Positions 55,419-64,000 of a stretch of 64,000 bases of DNA are shown here, one piece after another. The DNA is from Ectobius pallidus. Its lineage: Eukaryota; Arthropoda; Insecta; Blattodea; Ectobiidae. Positions within the stretch are counted from its first letter, which is position 1, and the number at the start of each line of letters is the position of its first letter. The notes under the pieces are model-generated. The model saw only the letters and a program-made list of their open reading frames with translations. It was not told the DNA's origin and did no database searches. The position numbers and the translations under genes were made by a program. The DNA lies in the NCBI GenBank assembly GCA_964059195.1, contig CAXKWD010000009.1, positions 90,245,432 to 90,309,431 of the forward strand. Reading direction: 5' to 3'.

Positions 55419-55953
55419 AATTCTAGAGTGATAGGAAAAAAGTAAATAAGTCAAAATACCAAAGTTTCAGGAAAGACAGAAATCAATTCCGGGGTGCGCG
55501 GGCAAAGAGAGTTAAGTCCACCATCCTAAAAAATTGAGATATGTCCAAAGAGTTATAGATAAAAATGTTCTCTACATTTGTGTAAGTCCAGTAAGTCATA
55601 ATCAAAATTGTACGGTAGTTATGGATGTGTGCCTCATGGGTTCATGCATCTCTAAAGCTATGTTGGGCTGGTATAGTGTGTTAAGTCACTCTAATTCTCA
55701 GTAACAAGAAAGTGGACTTAACTCTCTTTGCCCGCGCACCCCGGAATTTATTTCCACAGTATTGTTATACTATTTAGATCAGCCCACCCAGATATTTTTA
55801 CATAGTATAAGATATTGTGTAAAAATATCTGGTGGACTGAACTAAATATTACAGTATAACAATGCTGTGGAAATAAATTAGGCCTATTTGTCTATCCTAA
55901 TTCTTTGGCATTTTGACTTAACTTACTCGTTTTTTCCCTATCACTCTAGAATT
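55419..55953. mobile_element. Foldback MITE, copy B, with nested MITE
   Basis: AATTCTAGAGTGATAGGAAA at the left is inverted at 55934-55953. CAAAATACCAAAG pairs with CTTTGGCATTTTG. After the nested unit, TTTATTTCCACAGTATTGTT and CCCACCCAGATATTTTTACA pair with TGTAAAAATATCTGGTGG and AACAATGCTGTGGAAATAAA. With the 264-bp insert removed this is a hairpin of about 270 bp. Same family as 6156-6913. Confidence 0.88.
55485..55748. mobile_element. Nested MITE with perfect 37-bp TIRs
   Basis: AATTCCGGGGTGCGCGGGCA + AAGAGAGTTAAGTCCAC at 55485-55521 is exactly inverted at 55712-55748. The interior of 190 bp has no coding potential. Its perfect ends contrast with the diverged arms of the host element, so it is the younger insertion. 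Confidence 0.95.
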
Positions 55954-56096
55954 TCTAAGTGATGCTGGTATATGTAATTATGGTATGTACAATTGCTTAA
56001 CTGTCTCTGTTACCTGACTTATAATATTAAAATTTATATGTATTCTTGTATTTCTTGACGTTGTCTACAGTTTTTGTAAGCTCAATGGTAATAAAA

Positions 56097-56168
<72 letters not shown>
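55954..56168 (+). mobile_element. LINE 3' UTR with (ATT)n tail
   Basis: CTTGACGTTGTCTACAGTTT, TTGTAAGCTCAATGGTAATA and AAATATTATT run into about 70 bp of ATT repeats. The coding part was not recognised. Confidence 0.55.
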
Positions 56169-56169
<1 letters not shown>

Positions 56170-56661
56170 CAGTAGGCTTACTATATGTTTTGTATAAGAA
56201 AAAATAAACTGTTAATAAATTAATTAGCATTAATATTTTATAATTTAAATAAGAAATCGATCTTTAAAACAAACAAAAACCGTCCATTTAAATACTGACG
56301 TTTCCTGGAGTCTCATGCTTGTGAAAAGCTATAAAGATTTAAAGTAGCAACATCCCAATTCATTTGGAGAGATAGTTTTAGGAATTTTAAAAGAAACACA
56401 AAACAAAAAATAATTCTTGGGATTGCGTTTTCTTTCAACTCAAGCACTGTATGTAAGAAATAAAAGAAAGACGGTTATGTAGCCTATGTTCTTCAGGGGG
56501 GACCAGCAGCTTTCAATGAAATTCATTGGTAAAACATTGATGAATTTTATTATTGTTTTTCTCAGCGGTGAATTGCTCTAAAATATTGTAATATTACATA
56601 CTCTTTACTAACTAGGCCTACTTCTACAATTGCATACTATTTTCAAAATTAATAAAACTTT

Positions 56662-56929
56662 TACATTTATGAATAGTTATCGTTACAAAATGGCAGCCAC
56701 GTTTCGTGCACTAAAATGTCGTTTCCGTGATCATTTCCTCAAATGGCAATATTTTTTAGTGATTCTTTTTTCTATCTATTTTAAAACATCATATGAATAA
56801 CATCATCTAGAATCTTTGGAAATCTACAATGTAAGTAGATAACATATGAATAACATCATCTAGAATCTTTGGAAACCTACAATGTAAGTATTTTTTAAAT
56901 TAACTTTTTTTAAAAATTTTCTTTTTCCT

Positions 56930-56968
<39 letters not shown>

Positions 56969-57148
56969 AACTATTAATGTTAAATTAATGGTTGTTAATA
57001 GTGTTGTTCACATGATATTGAAAAGTACACAGAAAAATAATCACTCAGAAATATTGATATTTGTGGAAGTTATCTAGGAAACGGCATTTCAGTGCATGAA
57101 ACGTGTCTGCAATTTTGAAACGATAATTACCCGTAACTGTAACAGTTT
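56662..57148. mobile_element. Foldback element with arms of about 120 bp
   Basis: CGTTACAAAATGGCAGCCAC, GTTTCGTGCACTAAAATGTC and TTTTTTAGTGATTCTTTTTT on the left pair inversely with AGAAAAATAATCACTCAGAA, GGCATTTCAGTGCATGAAAC and CTGCAATTTTGAAACGATAA on the right. The loop holds a 53-bp tandem duplication and a (TA)n tract (56936-56965). No coding frame. Confidence 0.85.
56788..56889 (+). repeat. 53-bp direct duplication
   Basis: ATATGAATAACATCATCTAG + AATCTTTGGAAATCTACAAT + GTAAGTA starts at 56791 and again at 56844 with one difference. Confidence 0.95.
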
Positions 57149-57292
57149 GATTAACTTTGAAAATAGTAAGAAATTTTAGAACTAGTCAATATAGAGTATG
57201 TCAGATTGCAAGATTTTAGAGCAATTCATTACTGAGGGGAAACAAATAAAATCCACCTATTCCTCACCCATGAATTTCACCGAAAGCTGTAT
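57149..57292. other. Spacer
   Basis: Nothing recognised. Confidence 0.5.
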
Positions 57293-57660
57293 TTATTTAT
57301 TTATTTATTTATATTTCCCTCTGGTGTAGTTAAGGCCTTTAGGCCTTCTCTTCCACTAACCAGAGGTGGATACATTCAAACCTTACCAAATAATCTAATT
57401 AAGAATAAAAAAATAAAAAAACCATGATTATATGTAGAATAGGCCTATGTTATATAGATTATATAGATTATATGTAGATTATGTTAGTGTAAACTGTAAT
57501 TAAAACGATATTAAACTATAGCCTAATATTGGAAATTGAACATTGTAAGTAGATCGAATTAGACTTAAATAATAATAATAATAGGCCTAATAGGTAGAAA
57601 AAGAAGAAAAAGTAAACTAAAAATAAATGAAACTAATATAAAAGCAACAATTTTAACATG
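57293..57660 (-). mobile_element. LINE 3' UTR, minus strand
   Basis: On the minus strand GGTTAGTGGAAGAGAAGGCC and TAAAGGCCTTAACTACACCA + GAGGGAAATATAAATAAATA end in an AAAT tail (57293-57312). The AAGGCC..GGCCTTA hairpin is the same type as at 20400-20450. The upstream part is A-rich without clear coding. Confidence 0.6.
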
Positions 57661-57667
57661 AAAGTAG

Positions 57668-60261
57668 TAGTCCAGTCAAAACAAGGTTTAACCTAAGAAA
57701 AAATCCGAAAGTTTTGAAACTTTGCACACTTATTTAAAGGTACCTAAGGATGAATATACCAAAAGTCCTCGTGAATATGAGGCGAGCTCTAGCGGCAATT
57801 ACCGAAAACAGGGCACTTATTTTTGTTTTTTGTTAATACCTCGAGAACCGTTGGTCGTAGGTAAAAGTTTGCTATATACATAATTGAAGCTTAGTAAATT
57901 TTCAATAAAAAGGATTATATACATTTTTCTTGTATTTCCAATGGTTACCGAGTTATAGGGCGCTAAAGGATAGCGTTTTTTGAAAAACTACGCTAGCGCG
58001 GTACAATATGGCATTTCTAATAATATTTGACAATGGTTTACCATTTTTTTATACCAAGGATGATTCAGGAGATAAATTTCACAGCTTTCTATAAAAAGGA
58101 AGACATGATGTATATTAAACAATGAAATACATGAACCCCCCCCCAAAAAAATGCTGAGGATATTCCAAGGAAAACTGTGAACAGAAAAATCAATCAACTC
58201 TTGATCGCTTCTTGGTAGAAGGTCCTGCAATCTGCTCATCTTGGTCAGCTTCTGAACTTGCTGCCCTAAACACCGTAAGAAGAGGTAAATATGCATGATA
58301 TTATGATGATGTGAGAGAACCATTATACAGATTAAGAACATGTAGGTAAAAGAAAGTAGGTAAGCGAGCGGTAAAACAACGTATGAACATGACGACCGAT
58401 TTCTGTATACTATTTCAAGGAAAATTAATAACAAAAAAATACAAATGTGCAATCTCACCTGACTTCTGGTTAAGCGTCCAGCAAGCACAGTGTTTTGATC
58501 TTCATGTACCAAATGTTCAGTGTTTGTGCTTTGCACTGAACGGTCTGTTTCTTCAAGGTTTATGGCATCGGGATCATCAGGGTCATCAAAGTCTTCTTCG
58601 AGGGTGGAAGTAACACCATTCAAGTATTCGCCATGGTAGTTGTGACAAATGCTTGTACACATTATTCCTGATTTTTCGACAGCCACATCTATTCCCACAT
58701 CCACCTGTACATTTGCAACAAATGAGGTTGAGGACAGCTTCAGGTGCTGCTGGATTCTCTGTTGTTACAGGGATCAGCCAATCGCTTTCCAACTTCCAAC
58801 CACACTGCACAGGAAGAAGTTCATTCCCAAGCGAAAATTGAATTTTATGGTACACTCGAAATGCGTGTTGTCTTGCTGCTCCTTTTGTGGGCGGCAGAGC
58901 AGAAAGGTCGGGTTTAGCATTGGATACAGATTTGGTGAAAGCATTGTAGTGGTGCATGATAAGAGAGGTTTTCTTCCTGGGTGCATTCTACAATGCCAGG
59001 AATATTTTGTTTCCAGCAGCAGCTACAGCCTCACGGGATGAACTTGGGCTGTTAAATATATCAGCAATACCTTGCAGTACAGCTTGCTTCTTGAACAATT
59101 TTAATCAGGAATGTTTCCCATTTCGATATGCAGCCGAAGTCGTATCACATCCGCTGAACGCATGCACAAGAAGTATGCTGTTCTTCATTCCCAAAGTTTG
59201 CAATTGCTGGTTTCAATATACTTGCCTTCCTACTTTTCCATGGCTTGGTTTCACAAATAATATGTTTTGTTCAGTCGGAGTTAAGACCATGAGGAGAATA
59301 ATAAGATCTACATCATCACCCGACTATTGCTACTTCGTCACAAGTGAAGGACTTCACGAGTGCTGTTCGGACGATCAATGTGTCAGCATCACTGGATGCT
59401 TGTTCTGTTTCAACTTCATGGCTGGTAAGGGCAATTATGAGGAATGAAATTAGTCTACATTTACTCTTTTCGTTAGAAAGAAAATCATCCTGTTTGACTG
59501 TTACTATTGTTTTATCTCCAAAGTTTATGTCAACTGACCTCTTTGTTTTGTACCTTCGGTTCTGTTCAGCTCTCTTTGTACTGGATCGGGTGGCTGAATA
59601 AACATCAAACACCACCGTGCAGCCGTTGCCACCATAATGCTTGAGAACAGCTACAGAATGTAATAGGCTACATAACACTAGCAGATGGTTGAGATTGTTG
59701 GCGAATCTTTGGGCCACACCACCTTGTGTAATTTAATTGTGTAATAGTAAGCCTCCAACCAAAACAATGTCAATATAGACTAGGTTAATTTCTCCTTTTA
59801 ATGGAGTAGGCATCGTACAAGGTAGATTTCTTGGTATTCCGCATTCCTGCCTCCTCAAATAAAGACAATCGTGAAATAGTACGGTAGGTAAGTTACCTAC
59901 TTCAATTTGCACCATCGTGCGCTCCTCGACGGTTTTAGAAAAAACGCTATCCTTTAGCGTCCCATAACTCGGTAAACATTAGGAATACGAGAAACATGTA
60001 CATAATCATTTATGTTCCTAATTTAATAAGCTTTAATTACGTATATAGTCAACGTTTACCTCAGACAAACGGTTCTCGAGATATTAACGAAAACCAAAAT
60101 AGGGGTCCTGTTTTCGCTAATTGCCGCTAGGGCTCGCCTCATATTCATGAGGACTTTTGGTATATTCATCCCAAGGTACCATTAAATAAGTGTGCAAAGT
60201 TTCAAAACTTTCGGATTTTTTTAGAGGTTGGGTCATTTTTTAAAGTTTTTTGACTGGACTA
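57668..60261 (-). mobile_element. DNA transposon with TIRs over 300 bp carrying a PIN/CXC gene
   Basis: Left 57668-57981 and right 59938-60261 are inverted copies, roughly 80 percent alike by eye. They start TAGTCCAGTCAAAA, share AAATCCGAAAGTTTTGAAAC, TTTGCACACTTATTTAA and ATACCAAAAGTCCTC, and end near CGCTAAAGGATAGCGTTTTT. TAG stands outside both ends (57665-57667, 60262-60264); the same ends can be read as a TA duplication. The interior holds one decayed gene on the minus strand. Long TIRs, a possible 3-bp duplication and an XPG/PIN-like protein suggest Academ-like elements, but I saw no recognised transposase domain, so the superfamily is open. Confidence 0.8.
58190..59915 (-). pseudogene. 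PIN/FEN1-XPG-like protein with CXC domain, decayed
   Basis: Minus-strand order: GGLLLHN; then HYGGNGCTVVFDVYS; SSDADTLIVRTAL; after a +1 frameshift near 59316 DDVDLIILLMVL and LVHAFSGCDTTSA; NKIFLAL-stop-NAP; ALPPTKGAARQHAFRVYH; WKLESDWLIPVTTENPAAPE; then the Cys-rich CKCTGGCGNRCGCRK; frameshift near 58672; SGIMCTSICHN and an acidic tail. VVFDxYS, SxDAD and DDxDL are where PIN-like (FEN1/XPG) nucleases have acidic metal ligands. The Cys block is a tesmin/TSO1-type CXC DNA-binding motif. CAG-GTGAGA at 58458 is a plausible splice donor, with a last exon (AASSEADQDEQ..., 58190-58262) whose phase I could not fit. At least two frameshifts and three stops: not functional. Confidence 0.8.
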
Positions 60262-60278
60262 TAGTAGCCTATATAATA

Positions 60279-60991
60279 CAGTGAGTCCCACGCAAGAGTT
60301 GGCCAATGACGCGGGTTTCTGCGTCGCGGCTGGCACAGCTCCAACTCCCGAGCGATCGGGTGAAATATCTATGCAAATAATGCCGCGGTCGTTGTAATGA
60401 TTCAGGTTATCACATTTACAGTTAAAATTACAATGAAAATAACCACGTACTTCATCACAAGAGATGATGGAAATGTTCTCCTCTTGCATCCAGACAATAC
60501 TGGCACCTTTTTAGGGAAATTTTCTTTCACGCGCATAAGTTCAGCTTCCTAGACAGAGTTACTTTCTCTTGTGATAGGCCTATATGATATTGTCATCAAG
60601 TTCTTCTAACAGTATGTAAATATTATTTATGGGGAAACTTGAAAAATAAAGTGTATAGGTCAATTTTCCATACACAAGAAGAACTTAAACACAATATCAC
60701 AAGAGAAATTAACTCTATCTCGGAAGCTGAACTTACGCGCGTGAAAGAAAAGTCCCTAAAAAAGGTGTCAGTGTTGTGCTTATGCAAGAGGAGAACATTT
60801 CCAACATCTCTTGTGATGAAGTACGTGGTTATTTTCATTGTAATTTTAACTTAAATGTGATAACCTGAATCATTACAACGACCGCGGCATTATTTGCGTA
60901 GATATTTCACCCGATCGCTCGGGAGTTGGAGCTGTGCCAGCCGCGACGCAGAAACCCGCGTCATTGGCCAACTCTTGCGTGGGACTCACTG
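60279..60991. mobile_element. Foldback element J, complete palindrome
   Basis: CAGTGAGTCCCACGCAAGAG + TTGGCCAATGACGCGGG at the left is exactly inverted at the right end, and inner blocks continue to pair (CTCCCGAGCGATCGGGTG, CGGTCGTTGTAATGATTCAG, AGAGATGATGGAAATGTTCT, CACGCGCATAAGTTCAGCTT), giving arms of about 330 bp. TA flanks both ends (60277-60278 and 60992-60993). Each arm has an outward-pointing frame beginning MQEENIS. A single-arm relative lies at 41131-41347. Confidence 0.9.
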
Positions 60992-60993
60992 TA

Positions 60994-61954
60994 TAAATGT
61001 TAATGGTTGGTAGTCAAATGGTCAACTTACTTCATCTTGTACGTTATGTCCCCGCTTAAGCAATGAATACAGAAAGAAAATATTATGGACAATGGAAACT
61101 AAAAGTGAAAATACATAGTTATAAGGGGGCAAAAGGCGAGAAGAATATGTATAACTCACTCTTGCATGGAGGTGTCGGATGAGAGTGTCGTGTTAACTGG
61201 TGGGTGAGATGACAGCGGCAATGATCAAAAGATTGTTGCTGTAGCAAGTACTGATTGTTGGCAACAACATGATTGATAACCATGGCAACATGCGTGATGT
61301 AAGCCACGACAGGTTGGTCCAATGTGGGCGAGAGGCACAAAGTAGCCGAAAACTTCCCTAATCAATCGATGCTTCGTCAAGTGAACCATACTTAACCAAT
61401 CAAATGGTACAGCATCATTGTGTCTGCCATTTGAACAAGTGAGAAAGTTTAGAATAGCTCACGTATAGGAAACATAACATTCGGCGTCTTTGCGTTTTGC
61501 GAATAATCATTATGAAAGTGTAATATAAACACTTAGACAGGAATTCAATTCAATTAATAAGTTCTTTCTACAAGTTACAAAATATTTTCTTGTCTTTATC
61601 AAATAAATTTGAAAATTTATATTTTATGTTAAAACTCCCAGGCGAAGTCCCACGTTATTTTCTTAACATGACACAAAATGTTTAACGAGCACTGTTATGG
61701 AAAAGTACTATGCGAACCTAAATATTTTTGTAATCGATCTACGAGCTAAGCTCTAGATCGATCCATATGCTATTAGTCTGTATTTAGTTTTAGTTAGGAG
61801 TTATAAAAGATTTTTTTCTTCCTGTACCCGTACCTTAGGTAGGTACTGCAGGTGGAAGTACTTTTTACAGTCCTGAAATTCATGTCAGAAATTCAACATT
61901 AAAATCCGATTTGAGTTCCCTGAATCCCCCCCCCCCCCACCAAAATAGTAATTT
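60994..61954. other. Intergenic DNA, nothing recognised
   Basis: 61733-61762 is a near-perfect palindrome (ATCGATCTACGAGC / GCTCTAGATCGAT). A 13-C run lies at about 61926-61938. The 73-codon minus frame at 61119 is not recognised. Confidence 0.45.
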
Positions 61955-62215
61955 TCTAGACAGCTTGATTTAAAAGTAGAACTTCTTAACACAAGACACA
62001 CGAAGTAAAGGTTGCATATTATCACACTAGGGCTATAAAATCTTATGCCACTCCATTGGTACCAACTTTGGTATCCGTAGGATGGAAAACACTTTCTTAG
62101 TGTAAAATATTTCCATATCATTATTAAATAGAATAAATGTGATCAAAATTGAAAATGTTAAAAATTCATAAGCATTTTTAAGAAGTTAAATTTTTCATAG
62201 TCGTCGCAAAAATCA
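61955..62215 (-). mobile_element. LINE G fragment, third copy
   Basis: Minus strand reads DDYEKFNFLKMLMNF near 62200, then TTGGTACCAATGGAGTGGCA, GTTAAGAAGTTCTACTTTTA and AAGCTGTCTAG, colinear with 13365-13640 and 13945-14112. The common part is the ORF2 C-terminal region. Confidence 0.6.
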
Positions 62216-63104
62216 TAGGGGATAAGCCTCTCTATCAGCAGTTGCAGTAATTGTACCATCAACATAACATAACAACCAAGAATACACAAAGAAAACGCAC
62301 TTATCGATATGACTTGGGTAAAGGCAAATGCCGAATTGTAAACAAACAAGAGCAAAATAAACAGTTCTGGTGTATAAAATAATTCCACCTATTCCTCGTA
62401 TAAAATGTTTTGGTTAAAATATCAGCTCATAGCTTTGTCAAATCTAAAATTTACACTTGTCAGTATTATAAAACATAATTAAAAAATTATAGCTGTCAAT
62501 TTTCGTAAACACGACATACAAATCCCTCGTAGGAGAATACAGCATGAAATTTATAAACACAAACAATTCTGGGTTCAACCACCCCCTCCCATAGTACATG
62601 GATTATACTACAGGAAAATATATTTCAGAATGCAGAAAAATTCATGGGAGCACAGCACCCAAAATCTCCGTTACGTTCTGCCCGGGGGCAACCCATGCCG
62701 TCGGCGCCTATATCTCACAATATTAATGAACAATACGCTACGAATACTTCAGTAAAAAAAATCTTCGGCATTGGTTAATATTTGGCATAAAAATGTTATT
62801 GAAATGAGAAAACAAACTTACGGAATAGTGGAAAAAATTTATGAGCTTTTGATGTGTTAGTCCCCCTGTAGTCCAGGGTTTTAATATTTTTTAAATCTTT
62901 TCTGACTCGAACATAACATTGTTTTTTTATTCTGAAAATTCATATTTCAAAAGCATGAAATATGTAGCAACTTTACCCCCCCCCCAAAATAAAATAAAGC
63001 GTTAAATGAAGCCCTTAAACCTTTAACTGCTTTGGTTGTCAGTATGAGAGCGGGAGAAATTTACTCGTATGTGCCCACTTAGGTCAGATAATTTATTATA
63101 AAAA
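62216..63104. other. Intergenic DNA
   Basis: CCGTTACGTTCTGCCCGGGG + GCAACCCATGCCGTCGGCGC at 62669-62708 looks like an element end of the GGCG..GGGGG type; unpaired. A C run lies at 62977-62986. Confidence 0.4.
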
Positions 63105-63790
63105 CTTTTTAATTTTTATTTTATTTTATTTATTTTATTTTATTTATTTTGTTGAGAATGTAACAAGCTCATTGCCCAATTTCAACATTCTCTTGCATTA
63201 ATTACACCAGTTTTACAAGACTAATAGCATATGTTTAATACAAAACTAAAAATATTTAAACTAAAACTACAACTAAAAAAATACGGAAAAAAGAAACAAG
63301 AAATATATACAATATGAAAATTACACAATGAAAGGAACAGATAAAAAACATAAGTAGGCCTAATATAATGGTTTTGGAGGAAACGAAGGACTTAAAAAAA
63401 TAAAATGACATGGAGCATATTTTAACTATCACTTTTAAGTTATTACTATTTTAAAGTTTTCAAATGCTTATCACAGATATTTTTAAACCGCTTATTGTTT
63501 GAATTGTCCATTTTGTGCAATTGATTGTAGCCTATAGACGGAGCACATTATAAAGAGGAGGATTATTATGTGAGTCAGTGTTTGCTTTTGGAATGAAAAA
63601 AAAAAAAGATTATGCAATTTATAAGATAGCTATAACGTGGAACATAAGTGGATATTTCTTCGAGAATATTAATATCATCTACTTCGTTATTAAGTAATTT
63701 ATATAAAAACAACAATGCATGACAATTTCGACTGGGTGATAATTCAGGTATATTAAAATATAAGTTTGTAAAAGTGCAGGTTTTATTTTT
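63105..63790 (-). mobile_element. LINE ORF2 tail and 3' UTR
   Basis: On the minus strand, broken frames read SPSRNCHALLFLYKLLNNEV, DDINILEEISTYVPRYSYL, then after an interruption NNPPLYNVLR and a NCTKW..NNKRFKN stretch. This is the RRxYxALxFLYKLLN..DxxxLLxxIxxxVPR..SPLxN region that closes many jockey/CR1-type ORF2 proteins and resembles RRLVAQQLFLYKIING in LINE 1. The 3' UTR ends TTGGGCAATGAGCTTGTTAC, ATTCTCAACAAAATAAATAA with an AAATAAAAT tail (63105-63150). Confidence 0.7.
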
Positions 63791-63967
63791 TTATTTTTAT
63801 TTTTTTATGTGATTAGCTTTTCGCTCCTAAAGTAGGCTACACATATTCTAATGACATTTTTCACAACGAATTCAAAGATTGCTTCATCAGTTACACTGAC
63901 GGCTACAGCAAATAAAATGTTATACTGGATTGTATTTAGTATTAAAATGATTTACCAAAGCCTATAA
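63791..63967. other. Spacer
   Basis: T-rich tract at 63781-63808; the rest not recognised, possibly more of the flanking LINE. Confidence 0.4.
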
Positions 63968-64000
63968 CAGTGGTCTTCAACCATTTTTTAAAAACTAAAG
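63968..64000 (+). mobile_element. hAT-like terminus cut by window end
   Basis: CAGTGGTCTTCAACCATTTT has the CAGTGGTxxTCAACC pattern common at hAT-MITE ends. The rest lies outside the window. Confidence 0.5.

Noticed and set aside
58383..59601. Several plus-strand ORFs (58383-59601)
   Set aside because: They are antisense shadows of the minus-strand PIN/CXC pseudogene, whose motifs are recognisable only on the minus strand.
57665..60264. Polinton/Maverick element because of long TIRs
   Set aside because: Only 2.6 kb, no polymerase B, integrase or capsid genes, and no 6-bp duplication.

Overview
This is AT-rich eukaryotic nuclear DNA, almost certainly from an arthropod and most plausibly an insect. 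I recognise no complete host gene, no rRNA and no true tRNA gene. Nearly everything identifiable is transposable-element debris: non-LTR retrotransposons, tRNA-derived SINEs, and cut-and-paste elements of the mariner, pogo/Tigger and hAT types with their MITE derivatives. One 5'-truncated LINE fragment (7028-7400, minus) has a C-terminal style I associate with cockroach and termite genomes. With the dense TAGGCCTA-type palindromes between elements this makes Blattodea my best guess. That is an inference from memory, not a database result.

Layout. 1-14.5 kb: SINEs, 3' ends of LINEs, a foldback element (6156-6913) invaded by a second element carrying a 60-bp minisatellite, and simple repeats. 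14.6-18.1 kb: a long non-LTR element with the end of ORF1 and a nearly complete endonuclease-RT ORF2 broken by one frameshift at the FADD site. 18.3-30 kb: an internally deleted mariner with perfect 29-bp TIRs, a 54-bp-arm foldback, two copies of one hAT-like family, a hAT MITE, microsatellites and perfect palindromes. 31-34 kb: a nested stack in which a 2.4-kb hAT-type element with an exact 8-bp target duplication and GGTCTT-rich ends sits inside a Tigger-like element. 34.8-43.8 kb: a Tigger with a CENP-B-type N-terminal transposase remnant and TA duplication, a palindromic mariner remnant, a Tigger MITE and several SINEs. 44.1-46.8 kb: a nearly full-length RTE-type LINE with a continuous 900-codon frame. 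48-57 kb: more SINEs, LINE tails, and nested foldback MITEs. 57.7-61 kb: the most interesting unit, a 2.6-kb element with terminal inverted repeats of over 300 bp around a decayed PIN/XPG-nuclease-like plus CXC-domain gene, followed within 20 bp by a 713-bp palindromic element. 61-64 kb: LINE fragments and a hAT-like end cut by the window edge.

How it fits together. The two LINEs supply endonuclease and reverse transcriptase, and the SINEs would depend on such enzymes in trans. The MITEs and foldbacks lack transposases and would depend on relatives elsewhere. Only the RTE element looks young. The other coding elements carry stops, frameshifts or deletions. Coordinates of element ends were read by eye; those backed by matching target duplications are the most secure.
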